From Candidatus Zixiibacteriota bacterium (GTDB taxonomy: Bacteria > Zixibacteria > MSB-5A5 > GN15 > FEB-12): 64,000 nt of DNA. Both the position numbers and the translations under genes were made by a program. The stretch's first letter is position 1, and the number at the start of each line of letters is the position of its first letter. The DNA is taken from positions 313,849 through 377,848 of the forward strand of contig JBFLZR010000001.1 in the NCBI GenBank assembly GCA_040756055.1, in the 5' to 3' direction. Below are positions 52,816-61,585 of this stretch, one piece after another. The notes under the pieces are model-generated. The model was not told the origin of the DNA, made no database searches, and saw nothing but the letters and a program-made list of their open reading frames with translations.

Positions 52816-53601
52816 CTATTCTTCCCAGGTGATCCGTGGATTGTCGAGGCCCAGATCGAAACTCTGAAGGATGTAATACAGTTCGGGATCGCCATAAAAG
52901 AAGCGAACGTAAGACACGTTGTCCATCAGTTGTTTCCAGGAACCTCCGGGCGTGACCGCCGCACCGCTTCCGTTGCGGAAGTACACCCAGCCATCGGGCA
53001 GCGAGCCCGACTGCGACTGTATCTCGAAATCGTAATTCACCCATCCCGGCTCGTTGGTTGTGGTGCTGGACAACCAGGCCACGTACTTTGACGGAAGTTT
53101 GGTAGAGCCTATGATGTAGGCGCCCCAGTCATCCATCTCGTCGAGCGGTGTTCCGTTATCGTTCATCAGCATCAGAGCGAGATAGCGATTGGTGATGTCG
53201 TATTCGTAGTCGAGACATCTCAGGTCGATGCCCAGCGATGTTACTTTTCTCTCGCGGTAGTTGCCGGTGAATATCGACTCTATCCCCGGGGCGGTTGACG
53301 GGCTCGGCGCGAAGGTAATCACGCTCTCATCGTGCAGATAGCCGCCGGGGTTGCCGCCTTCTTCCTCGATAACCGGTTTGTGGGTGGTGTGGAAACTCCA
53401 GCCCCCCTCATTATGGCGGCTGTCGTAGGTTTCGACGAAAATGCCCGGGTCGGTGGCTTCGAGCGGATCCACAACGAACGACTGGGTGACCGGCGAGGCC
53501 GATGTTGGCTCCAGCGAATTGTCGTGCGAACAGCCCGCTACCAGCATAACAACGGCCGATAAAATCATCAGGGGGGTGAATATGCTTGCGGTTGATTTCA
53601 T
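52816..53601 (-). CDS. Lipoprotein paralogue B of a tandem three-gene family
   Basis: The 261-aa product has a lipobox (VMLVAGC). The shared motifs are FVETYDS, GNPGGYLHDESV, SIFTGNYRERKVTSLGIDL, LMLMNDNGTPLDEMDDWGAY, VRFFYGDPELYY, and LGLDNPRITWEE. It is more similar to paralogue C than to A. The three genes lie in the same orientation with 59-148 bp between them. Confidence 0.75.
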   Translation of the reverse strand: MKSTASIFTPLMILSAVVMLVAGCSHDNSLEPTSASPVTQSFVVDPLEATDPGIFVETYDSRHNEGGWSFHTTHKPVIEEEGGNPGGYLHDESVITFAPSPSTAPGIESIFTGNYRERKVTSLGIDLRCLDYEYDITNRYLALMLMNDNGTPLDEMDDWGAYIIGSTKLPSKYVAWLSSTTTNEPGWVNYDFEIQSQSGSLPDGWVYFRNGSGAAVTPGGSWKQLMDNVSYVRFFYGDPELYYILQSFDLGLDNPRITWEE

Positions 53602-53749
53602 TAGAATCTCCTAACTCCGGTTTTTCGTTCGTGTAAGTTGCTACAGGCTACATGACGTATTCACTCATTCACCCGTGCGCCGCAATAAGCGACATCGCAT
53701 ATTATCCACCGGGCGATCGCTCGACCGCCCGGAATTTCTATTCAAATCA

Positions 53750-54562
53750 CTATTCCCAGCTTATGCGCGGATTATCCAACCCCAGGTCCCAGGTATATAA
53801 CAGATAGTACGTGGTCGGGTCGCCGAAGAAAAACCTGACATAGGAAACGTCTGCCATCAGGTCTTTCCAGGTTCCGGTCACAGGCTTCGAACCACCCTGC
53901 ATCGAGTTGGTCCACTTGTTCCAGCCTTCCGGGAGACTCCTTGATTGCGCGTCAATCGCGAAATCATAAGATACCCATCCCGGAACGTTCGTCGTCATCA
54001 CACTAACAGACGCCTTCATCGGGACATATTTCGACGGTATCGCTATATTGCTCATGTAATATGCGCCCCAGTCGTCGGAAACATCCAATGGCGTGCCGTT
54101 GTCATTCATCAGAAAAAGAGTCAGATAACGCCCCGTAACCACACCGTCGTAATCGAAAGCTCTCAAATCGATTCCAACCGATGTAACATTGCGTTCTTTG
54201 TAATTGCCGGTGAAGATTGATTCCACACCGAGAGAGGTTTCCGGATGCGGGGCGAATGACACGACAAGGTTGTCATGAAGGTACCAATCGGTGTTGCCGC
54301 CTGTGGTCTCTATAACATAATCGTGATCGGTCGCGAAACTCCAGCCGCCCTCATTGCTGTAATTGTCGAAAGTCTCGACAAACGTGCCGGGCTCCAATGT
54401 CGTCAGCGGAGCATCGGGGGATTCCCGGTTGATATCGGTCAGTGATTCCGTGCTTGAGGTAACCGGGTCGACCGAAGACTCATGCGAACAACCCAGACCG
54501 AATGCGATTAGAGCAACCGCGATCAATAGCACGAGTGCGGCAGTGCGTGATGTTTGCATCAT
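53750..54562 (-). CDS. Lipoprotein paralogue C of a tandem three-gene family
   Basis: The 270-aa product starts at 54562 with GGAG upstream; the frame extends to 54658 but only through the promoter region. A lipobox (IAFGLGC) is present. Shared motifs include FVETFDNYSNEGGWSF, SIFTGNYKERNVTSVGIDL, LFLMNDNGTPLD, VRFFFGDPTTYY, and LGLDNPRISWE. It is the promoter-proximal copy of the family, so one transcript could give all three proteins. Confidence 0.75.
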   Translation of the reverse strand: MMQTSRTAALVLLIAVALIAFGLGCSHESSVDPVTSSTESLTDINRESPDAPLTTLEPGTFVETFDNYSNEGGWSFATDHDYVIETTGGNTDWYLHDNLVVSFAPHPETSLGVESIFTGNYKERNVTSVGIDLRAFDYDGVVTGRYLTLFLMNDNGTPLDVSDDWGAYYMSNIAIPSKYVPMKASVSVMTTNVPGWVSYDFAIDAQSRSLPEGWNKWTNSMQGGSKPVTGTWKDLMADVSYVRFFFGDPTTYYLLYTWDLGLDNPRISWE

Positions 54563-54753
54563 AGAGGATCTCCTGATACTATTATGGTTAGACGCTGATC
54601 CACCGGAATGCGGACACGACGCACCGAAAGTCGCCGTCCGGCCAGACCGGTGATTCAAAAAAGCTTTCTTTCTCTGTCAGCTTTCAACGCCTGGGCGTGT
54701 AAAAAATGAAGGCGTGGAAGTAATGCTGTAACTTGCTGCTAAGTAACCAGATA

Positions 54754-54781
54754 TATATACAAAATTATCCACAATTGTCAA
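54754..54781 (-). promoter_or_regulatory. Promoter of the lipoprotein family with a DnaA box in its spacer
   Basis: On the minus strand TTGACA (54781-54776) and TATATA (54759-54754) are 16 bp apart. A perfect TTATCCACA (54765-54773, plus orientation) falls between them. Whether DnaA acts here is unknown. Confidence 0.5.
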
Positions 54782-54838
54782 GAAGTTTGCATCGCCCACG
54801 CAGATATATTTGAGACGGCGCCAGAGTCAGGGAAATCC

Positions 54839-55405
54839 TTATAACCGAAGCAGTGACTTCACTTTATCGTGCAGGGCCGCCCGATAATGCAGCCCCCCTA
54901 TCGGCATCTGGCGCATTATTTTGGAGAAATGCTCGAACTCGCTCAGCTCGGCCAGACGGACCTCGCGAATCTCGTGGGTGTCCGTGAATTGGAAATCGCC
55001 GCTAAGATACTGAGCCTGAAACACATAAGATGTCCACTCTATCGTCCGGCCATCGCGCGGAACCAGCTCAAATATCACGTTACTGACAAGTAAAAACCGC
55101 TTAAGCTCTACCCGGCAACCGGTCTCCTCCAGCGCCTCCCGCTTCGCGCCATCTTCGAAATCCTCCCCCGGATGAATCCCTCCCGATGGCGCCCGGTACA
55201 TCCCCGGCGGATAAAAATGCTTCGCGATCACCACAATCTTACCATCCTTGACAATATAAACCGTAACGTCGTGGCTGCGCTCACGCTTCTGCGAGGCCTT
55301 GATCCGCTCGAACTCCTTCAAATCCACCGGAATCAGAAACGATGCCTCCTGCGGCATGCCATATTTCTGCTTAAGCCTTTCGATTGCTCCGGATTCTAAA
55401 AACAT
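54839..55405 (-). CDS. Nudix hydrolase
   Basis: The 188-aa protein has a complete Nudix box, G-x5-E-x7-REALEETG (GGIHPGEDFEDGAKREALEETG), at about residues 88-109. It starts at an ATG at 55405 with no Shine-Dalgarno; the longer frame reaches 55480 through a repeat. Nudix enzymes hydrolyse nucleoside diphosphates linked to another group; the substrate cannot be told from the sequence. The gene lies 84 bp from an M24 peptidase gene. Confidence 0.85.
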   Translation of the reverse strand: MFLESGAIERLKQKYGMPQEASFLIPVDLKEFERIKASQKRERSHDVTVYIVKDGKIVVIAKHFYPPGMYRAPSGGIHPGEDFEDGAKREALEETGCRVELKRFLLVSNVIFELVPRDGRTIEWTSYVFQAQYLSGDFQFTDTHEIREVRLAELSEFEHFSKIMRQMPIGGLHYRAALHDKVKSLLRL

Positions 55406-55429
55406 AATTACAATCAGCACATACTTGTT

Positions 55430-55472
55430 GTGTCGGGTCTTGTCGCGACGGAGTCGTGAGATGACCTGACAC
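55430..55472. repeat. Palindromic repeat TGTCRGGTC type, copy 1
   Basis: The outer arms TGTCGGGTC / GACCTGACA enclose an inner hairpin (GCGACGGAGTCGT). Related copies lie at 56866-56912 and 57011-57054. Confidence 0.75.
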
Positions 55473-55489
55473 GCGCACAAATGCGGCCC

Positions 55490-56662
55490 CTAAAACAACG
55501 GCGTGATCTCCATCTGAAGCGGAAGCGTTGTGACCTCGGCTCCGTTGTGACCTATCAGTACATTTATCTCGGTGCGGAAACCACAATCCAATTTGTATAT
55601 CCCCGGTTCGATTGAAAACAGATGCCCAACCTGCAGACGCCGGCTGTCCTCCGCTTCGAGATTGTCAATATTCGGCCCCGGCCCGTGACCTTCGATATGT
55701 ATCGAATGACCGGTTCGATGCGTAAAATACTCCCCGTACCCCGCGTCGGCGATAACTTTCCGGCAAACATCATCAACCTCCGCCCCGAACACCGGGCGAT
55801 TATCGATATGTTCACGGATAAACTCGACAGCAGTATCGCGCGCCTCAACCAGCACCGCGAACATCTTTTTGTGATCATCGGGAATCTCTTCCGATGACCC
55901 CGCGTACGCCATCCAGGTGATATCGGCAAAGATACCATCCGCGTGCTTCATTTTCGCCCACAGATCTATCAAAATCAGATCGCCTTTCTTGATGGTCTGC
56001 GATTTTGCCGCGGTCGGTTCATAATGCGGATCTCCGGCGTTGCCGTTGACGCCGCAGATAGGAGTGTCGTGCGTCTCCATGTCGAATTTATCGACCTCGC
56101 TCAGAATGTGACGGGCGACATCGTGTTCCGTTACTTTCTCACCGGCGGACAGTCTGGTCTTGATGAAGTTGAAGGCGGAGTTTTTGATTTCGATCATATT
56201 GTTGGCGGCGATCCGGTGGGTCGCGATCTGTTCCGGCGTGAGCCGCGCCTGAAAATTCGCCACGAGATCCGCCGAAGGTACCACCTCGGCGCCGAACCCG
56301 CGCACCATCTCAACCGTCCCGGCATCCACCAGCCCGATATACGGCAGCCGCCCCATCGGCGAATACTCCATCGCGAGCCGTTTGTGTCCTTCAATAGTTG
56401 CCTTCAGTCTCCGCTCAAGGTCCTTGTATCCGAAATATGGAATTATTTTACCCGGGAGGTGCTGGAACTTGCTCTTTTCGATAATGTTGACCAGCCCCAC
56501 CGGTTCACCATCGGCCGGGATAAAATAAAACGACCGTCGGCTGACAATGCCCGATATTCTCAGCATATCCATGGCGATATTATTTCTCGCGTGAAAGTCC
56601 GCCAGCAACCATCCATCGAGCTCATGCTCTTTGAGATACTCTTGTATTTCTGGTATATCCAT
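55490..56662 (-). CDS. M24 family metallopeptidase (Xaa-Pro peptidase type)
   Basis: The 390-aa protein has an N-terminal creatinase-type domain and a C-terminal pita-bread domain. The metal ligands are visible: two Asp in LIDLWAKMKHADGIFADITW, His in TGHSIHIEGHGPG, Glu in FSIEPGIY, and Glu in FRTEINV. It probably cleaves amino-terminal residues before proline in the cytoplasm. There is no signal peptide. Confidence 0.93.
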   Translation of the reverse strand: MDIPEIQEYLKEHELDGWLLADFHARNNIAMDMLRISGIVSRRSFYFIPADGEPVGLVNIIEKSKFQHLPGKIIPYFGYKDLERRLKATIEGHKRLAMEYSPMGRLPYIGLVDAGTVEMVRGFGAEVVPSADLVANFQARLTPEQIATHRIAANNMIEIKNSAFNFIKTRLSAGEKVTEHDVARHILSEVDKFDMETHDTPICGVNGNAGDPHYEPTAAKSQTIKKGDLILIDLWAKMKHADGIFADITWMAYAGSSEEIPDDHKKMFAVLVEARDTAVEFIREHIDNRPVFGAEVDDVCRKVIADAGYGEYFTHRTGHSIHIEGHGPGPNIDNLEAEDSRRLQVGHLFSIEPGIYKLDCGFRTEINVLIGHNGAEVTTLPLQMEITPLF

Positions 56663-57204
56663 CTGCCTTCCTGCCTTCCTTTACTGATTCTCACGGCGGA
56701 TTCGAAGCCACCATCGGTGGACTTTGACGGACCCACCCTGCGAATTTAAGGTACAGCTTTGAGACGTGAATGTCACCTGGAAATTATTCACGACAATATC
56801 GCCGTATCTGTCTGGCTGCGCTGCGCCCCACCCTTTGCGGCATGTTGAATAACCTTGCCGCCGTTGTGTCAGGTCTTGATTTCGACGAAGTCGGAATTAT
56901 GACCTGAGGCACAAGCAGAGACCGTCAGATGACATCCCCGACACCATCGGCGACAGCATCTGACGAAACGAGACATGGACCCGCTCGGTAGAAAAGAAAC
57001 TCAATCCCGTTGTGTCAGGTCTTGGCCCGACGAAGTCGGGGTGTGACCTGACACATGAGTCCGAGCGCAGCACAAGCGCCGGGTGGGTCTCCGCGAAATG
57101 GTGGCTTGATTTTGACCCGGTCCATGGATATCTTAAGTTGTCGTGATTATCCGTGACCATCTCGCGTCCGCTATGCGGCTCTATCTGAGAGGGAGAAAAT
57201 CGGG
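56663..57204. repeat. Repeat-bearing spacer upstream of the TPR membrane protein gene
   Basis: No gene is seen. Two copies of the GTGTCAGGTC...GACCTGACAC palindrome occur at 56866-56912 and 57011-57054, each with an inner CGACGAAGTCGG hairpin. The rest is unremarkable. Confidence 0.75.
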
Positions 57205-59271
57205 ATGAAACACAAGCGCGCCCAGAAAAACACATTCTCCGGCAAAGACAGGACTTCCTACTTGCTCCTCGGCGGATACCTGTCTGTCCTTACGCTCTTT
57301 TTTGTCGGCTCTCAGTGGCCCGGTTGGCGCGTATGGGGATTCAACTGGTGGGCCTATCTGGGTGACCTGTACACCTACAGCCTGCTTGCCGCCGGCATTA
57401 TCATCGGCGCCGCCGTATTCTTTCTCACACAACGAATCACCGCCGATACGACCGGCCCGGATAACAACGCGCTCTATATCACGCTGATGTCGATCACGGC
57501 CGCCGCGATGATGGCTGCCTATGTTGCCTTTGGTTCCACGACGCATTTCCTCGGCGATGGTTACCAGCTTCTATCACGACTGGCGAATCATCAGCACGAT
57601 GTCAAAACATGGGACAAAGGCGCGGCAATAATTCAATCGGCGATATACGCCATCACAACCGGAACACCTCAGGCAAGAGCCCTGTCAACATTCCGGATAT
57701 GGTCAGTCGCTTCCGGCGCCTTTTTCCTGATTGGCGTGATCGCTGTCTCCCGCTTCTTGTTCGACTCCAACCGGCATCGGTTTTTGTTCTTTCTCGGTCT
57801 CGCTCTCGGAGGCTACAGCCTCATGTTTTTCGGTTATGTGGAGAACTACGCCACTTTGATCGCGGCCATGATGATATACATTCTGCTTGGCCTGAAAGCC
57901 GCGCGGGGAGAAATCAATCCGATGTGGCTTCTTCCTACGCTCGCCGCCGCTGTCTTTATCCACCTGTTCGGACTGCTGCTGGTTCCATCGTTTCTCTACC
58001 TCGTCCTGCGAAAAACATCTCTCGCTCAGCGACTCAAACAACTGAGCACGCTGAACAAATGGCTCATATTCCTGGCCCTCTCTGTGCTGGCGGCGGTTGT
58101 TTATGTGATGTTGTACAATCGAAATTACTTTTTCAAGTTCATGTTGATGCCGCCTATACGCGACCGGTTTACGGTCGAAGACGACATGTTGTTTTCAGTG
58201 AAGCACGTCATCGATATTGTCAACTTGCTCTTATTAATGATGCCCGGCGTGGTGCTGTATGTGCTCATGATGCTTACGAGCCGCAAGCTGCGCTCGTCGC
58301 TCAAAAAGCCCCAATATGTATTCACGCTGATCACGCTCGCCGCTACTTTTGTGACGGTGTATGTGGTGAATCCGGGGATCGGCATGCCGCGCAACTGGGA
58401 CCTCTTCTCGATAGTCGGTGTGCCGCTGGTGGTGTTGTGCTTCTACTCGGTGCTTCGGCTCGACAAGGTCGGCGGAGTGAAATATCTCGCCGTGTGGCTG
58501 ATGATTGCCCTGGGGGGGCTGTCGCTCGCCCCGCGCGTAGCAGTTAATGTGTCCGATAACCTCGCCATTGCTCATTTCAGAGATTATCTTCAACTCGATC
58601 GCGCCCGCAATCGCAATGCCCGCGGTATCCTGGTGGACTACTACAAAAACCTCGGAGACACCGCCCGGGCCGAGATAGAATACACAGCGCTGGTGCGGGA
58701 ATTGCCCGAGGTAGGCTTCAACAATCAGGCCGAGTGGCTCGTTGATCACGGCGAGTTTGCCAGAGCCGTCCCTTTTGCCCAGCGGGCAATACAAATCAAT
58801 CCTTTGTTCTGGGATGCTTATGCCAACCTCGGTCTGTGTTATCGTTCTGCGGGCCTGCTCGACAGCGCCCAAGTGATGCTTGAGATTGCCGATGGTCTCA
58901 ACCCGTACAATGCCCGTGTCACCGGCGAGCTTGGTTCGGTTGCTCTGCTCAGAAACGATCTCGACAAAGCCGAACGTCTTTTCCTGAACGCTCTCGCGCT
59001 CGACAGCGCTCTTGGCGATCCCATGTTCGGCCTCGTAACGATTTACCTGAGAACCAACCGGGTCGAAGAGTCATTTCGCTTTGTCCAGACGCAACACCGG
59101 CATGGTCTTCGTGATTCGACATATTTTCGTTTTGCCGGTGACACTTATCTCAAGCGCGGGCTGTTTGATCTGGCCGCGAAATCTTATTCGTTCGCTCTCG
59201 ATAGGGGTCTCGATAGCTCCTACGTAGCATCGCAGCGCCAGCGCTTCCCGCAATTGTCGGAGCAAAAGTAG
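57205..59271 (+). CDS. Multi-span membrane protein with C-terminal TPR domain
   Basis: The 688-aa protein has about 11 membrane segments (residues about 20-450) and then tetratricopeptide repeats (about 500-685; for example YANLGLCYRSAGLLDSAQVM and LDKAERLFLNALALDSALGD). This layout resembles GT-C type glycosyltransferase-like or O-antigen-ligase-like membrane proteins, but I see no certain catalytic Asp pair. GGGAG lies upstream of the ATG. It has no operon partners; a REP array follows directly. Confidence 0.72.
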   Translation: MKHKRAQKNTFSGKDRTSYLLLGGYLSVLTLFFVGSQWPGWRVWGFNWWAYLGDLYTYSLLAAGIIIGAAVFFLTQRITADTTGPDNNALYITLMSITAAAMMAAYVAFGSTTHFLGDGYQLLSRLANHQHDVKTWDKGAAIIQSAIYAITTGTPQARALSTFRIWSVASGAFFLIGVIAVSRFLFDSNRHRFLFFLGLALGGYSLMFFGYVENYATLIAAMMIYILLGLKAARGEINPMWLLPTLAAAVFIHLFGLLLVPSFLYLVLRKTSLAQRLKQLSTLNKWLIFLALSVLAAVVYVMLYNRNYFFKFMLMPPIRDRFTVEDDMLFSVKHVIDIVNLLLLMMPGVVLYVLMMLTSRKLRSSLKKPQYVFTLITLAATFVTVYVVNPGIGMPRNWDLFSIVGVPLVVLCFYSVLRLDKVGGVKYLAVWLMIALGGLSLAPRVAVNVSDNLAIAHFRDYLQLDRARNRNARGILVDYYKNLGDTARAEIEYTALVRELPEVGFNNQAEWLVDHGEFARAVPFAQRAIQINPLFWDAYANLGLCYRSAGLLDSAQVMLEIADGLNPYNARVTGELGSVALLRNDLDKAERLFLNALALDSALGDPMFGLVTIYLRTNRVEESFRFVQTQHRHGLRDSTYFRFAGDTYLKRGLFDLAAKSYSFALDRGLDSSYVASQRQRFPQLSEQK

Positions 59272-59293
59272 GTCGAAACTCCTGCCCGTGAGC

Positions 59294-59411
59294 GGCAGAA
59301 GTCCCCATCTGCCCTAACCGAGCCGACTCCCCATACCGTGAGCGGCAGATGTCCTCATCTGCCCTAACCGAGCCGACCCCCAACCGTGAGCGGCAGATGT
59401 CCCCATCTGCC
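59294..59411. repeat. Tandem array of three REP-like palindromes
   Basis: The palindrome GGCAGATGTCCYCATCTGCC (or near variants) occurs at 59294, 59344 and 59392, 48-50 bp apart. Conserved text (CTAACCGAGCCGAC) lies between copies. It lies immediately upstream of the transposase gene. Confidence 0.9.
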
Positions 59412-59419
59412 CTGCAGAC

Positions 59420-59448
59420 TTGACAACCAGTCCCATGCCGTATTATCT
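59420..59448 (+). promoter_or_regulatory. Promoter of the REP-associated transposase
   Basis: TTGACA (59420-59425) and TTATCT (59443-59448) are 17 bp apart. The start codon follows 10 bp after the -10 box, so the transcript is nearly leaderless. Confidence 0.5.
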
Positions 59449-59457
59449 TTGCTCATC

Positions 59458-59994
59458 ATGGTCGTCCGTAAGAGACTTGCTATCACCGGACGAGCCCTTG
59501 CATTCCTAACCACTACTGCTTACCAATGGACACCGATTTTCGGGGAGGGCATCGTCGCAAAAGTTGTCGTTAATAAACTGCGTGAAGCAACCGAGCACTT
59601 TAGGGTCTCCGTGGTGGGATATGTTCTTATGCCGAGCCACCTTCATATGTTGTTGGGGTTTCCCAAAATTGCCGGATTGTCGAGATTCATGCAAAGTTTT
59701 AAGATATTGAGTTCAAAGGCAGTTAAGATTGACGTCCCGCAGGATCATCTGGCCCCTTTCATGACCACGTCAGGGTTCCGACTTTGGAAACCGCGTTTCG
59801 ACGACCTGATCGTGACTTCCGATAGACAATTCAGGATAAAGCTCGAATACATTCATAACAATCCGGTGAGAGCGGGCTTAGTGACGCGGGCAGAGGAGTG
59901 GCGATTCTCAAGTGCATCGGACTGGCTGCTGGGCAAGACCGGTCCGCTGCCTGTGGACAAACGGTGCGAATGGTTGATACGCGGGGGCAGATGA
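59458..59994 (+). CDS. REP-associated tyrosine transposase (Y1 HUH type)
   Basis: The 178-aa protein has the HUH motif PSHLHMLLG and the downstream active-site Tyr in LEYIHNNPVRAGLV, plus the C-terminal WRFSSASDWL. These RAYT enzymes process single-stranded palindromic REP sequences. Its gene lies between a three-copy REP array (59294-59411) and an inverted copy (59986-60005) that overlaps the stop codon. It is probably intact. The start at ATG 59458 fits the promoter at 59420-59448. Confidence 0.92.
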   Translation: MVVRKRLAITGRALAFLTTTAYQWTPIFGEGIVAKVVVNKLREATEHFRVSVVGYVLMPSHLHMLLGFPKIAGLSRFMQSFKILSSKAVKIDVPQDHLAPFMTTSGFRLWKPRFDDLIVTSDRQFRIKLEYIHNNPVRAGLVTRAEEWRFSSASDWLLGKTGPLPVDKRCEWLIRGGR

Positions 59995-60005
59995 AGACAT
60001 CTGCC
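59986..60005. repeat. Inverted REP-like palindrome at the 3' end of the transposase gene
   Basis: GGCAGATGAAGACATCTGCC is a stem of 8 bp with a 4-nt loop. In orientation it is the reverse of the upstream array. The stop codon (TGA) of the transposase lies inside it. Confidence 0.85.
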
Positions 60006-60109
60006 GCCCACGAAACACGCCTTATACATTTACCGGCAAGGAGCAGGATGACGATGGTGATTTCGAGTTCCACTATTTCGGCGCACGGTACTATGATGCC
60101 CGGATCGGG

Positions 60110-61054
60110 ATGTTCTCCAGTATTGACAAAGCCAGCCAGTTCGCCGGAGGGTATTTGTATGGCGGGAACAATCCGATACTTCTGGTCGACCCGGATGGGA
60201 ACGACGCCTATAGTTTGATCTACCAATGGATGCCCACGTTCATGGAATGGATGAACGTGTTTCCCCCACAAAATAACGCAAATATCTACGCTCAGGGCAA
60301 TGGCTGCTTTTTGGCGAATGAAGAGTTCTTTAACAATGGTGTGGGTGTGGGCGGTTACTCAAAGTGGCCTGTTCCTCTTGATGTATCTATAGTTGTTAAT
60401 GGAGGAGCGCGGTATAACGGGCCGATCATGGCTTATAGCTCGGCCGATTTTTCAATGTATAACGGTGCGATCTATGTCAGAGGGCATCTTTGGAATGACC
60501 TCCGCTTTGGACCCAGAAATGGTCAGATCGATGAAACAATGCTTGACCCGGTGCTTGTGGGCGGAGCAACTTATGGCATAGCTAAGATGGGAAGTCTTTT
60601 TCTCAGGCGTATGGCGACCAGAGGCGCACAGAGTCTGGCGGATGATGCAATTACTGGCGCCGCGAGATATGAAGCGTCAGAAGGATCGACTGTGTTGCTG
60701 CCCCGGTATCAGGCACCGGGAGCAGCAACGTTGACCAACACGGAGATTCGCGCATACTACAATTCGCATATTTCGGGAATTGAGAGAGCGGTAGCCAGGT
60801 GGGAAGCAAGGGGATTATCACGGATGGAGATAGCCAAAAGAGCTTCGCAATTAAGGAATACTCTCAGGCTGAGATCTAGGGCTCTAATGGGCAACCAAGC
60901 AGAGGCTGCAGGCCTTCCACCCCTACAAGATTTCGATTTTTATGTAGCAAAGTACTCATCGCAGGGTTATTCAGGGGATGCACTATATGATAGGATAATT
61001 GAGGGAGCACTGACAACAAATTCGATTGTTAACCACAAATTTGGGATTTATTGA
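60110..61054 (+). CDS. RHS-core remnant with unknown C-terminal toxin-like tip
   Basis: Homology begins before the ATG at 60110: in the same frame from about 60014 the translation reads YTFTGKEQDDDGDFEFHYFG, then RYYDARIGMFSSIDKASQFAG and YGGNNPILLVDPDGN. This is the RHS repeat-associated core domain that precedes variable toxin tips. The large N-terminal RHS shell is absent; the transposase lies where it should be. The 280-residue tip is not recognised. Near its end it has a basic helical segment (RMEIAKRASQLRNTLRLRSR). Without the shell it could be an orphan toxin module. The next gene starts 1 bp later. Confidence 0.75.
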   Translation: MFSSIDKASQFAGGYLYGGNNPILLVDPDGNDAYSLIYQWMPTFMEWMNVFPPQNNANIYAQGNGCFLANEEFFNNGVGVGGYSKWPVPLDVSIVVNGGARYNGPIMAYSSADFSMYNGAIYVRGHLWNDLRFGPRNGQIDETMLDPVLVGGATYGIAKMGSLFLRRMATRGAQSLADDAITGAARYEASEGSTVLLPRYQAPGAATLTNTEIRAYYNSHISGIERAVARWEARGLSRMEIAKRASQLRNTLRLRSRALMGNQAEAAGLPPLQDFDFYVAKYSSQGYSGDALYDRIIEGALTTNSIVNHKFGIY

Positions 61055-61055
61055 G

Positions 61056-61274
61056 ATGAGGTACATAGGCAAAATGCTGCGGGCTACTATCGAATGGCAG
61101 AGGTCCCCAGAGAGTAAGTATGAATTCACAGCAAAGTATGAAGGTCGGCATTACAGACTCAGGCTAAATGACTTTCCTGTGGAGCCGATATGTACCTTGA
61201 TTTGGGACGACGGGGAACAGGACCTAGAGGAATTCGGTCCGAATTGGAGTATTCCTTTCCACAAGCCGAAATGA
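61056..61274 (+). CDS. Small protein coupled to the RHS tip, candidate immunity protein
   Basis: The 72-aa protein starts at an ATG 1 bp after the stop of the RHS remnant. Sequence features are a basic N-terminus and an acidic C-terminus (WDDGEQDLEEFGPN). Position and size fit an immunity protein for the RHS tip, but no family is recognised. Confidence 0.55.
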   Translation: MRYIGKMLRATIEWQRSPESKYEFTAKYEGRHYRLRLNDFPVEPICTLIWDDGEQDLEEFGPNWSIPFHKPK

Positions 61275-61585
61275 GCCCGATCTAAGCAGATACCGCCGGG
61301 TGGCCCGCCCTTTGGGTGGGTTTCTGGCTACAAATTGTGGCAACAGCTATTTCGTGGAGATCCCACCGCAAGCAGTGGGGTACCCAGAATCGGAGTGTCG
61401 AGATCAAAGAGAGAGTCCCATAGCAAGCTATGGGTTACCGGGATAACGAAATCAGAGGTTTCTGGGATGATGTGGGAGATTTCATTTACAATGTTTTTCA
61501 CTGATGCGCAAAAAAGCAAAGGAAACGGACGGGAGAAGCCTTTCCTCTGCCAAGAACAGTCAGGTTGTGAGGTGTATTGAATCCT
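61275..61585. repeat. Spacer with two related hairpins
   Basis: No gene was found. Two similar hairpins occur: CCCACCGCAAGCAGTGGGG near 61361-61382 and CCCATAGCAAGCTATGGG near 61418-61436. They look like members of a dispersed family. Confidence 0.55.

Noticed and set aside
59294-59411. Possible CRISPR array
   Set aside because: The repeats are palindromes with 48-50-bp period, but the intervals between them are conserved rather than variable and no cas genes are near.
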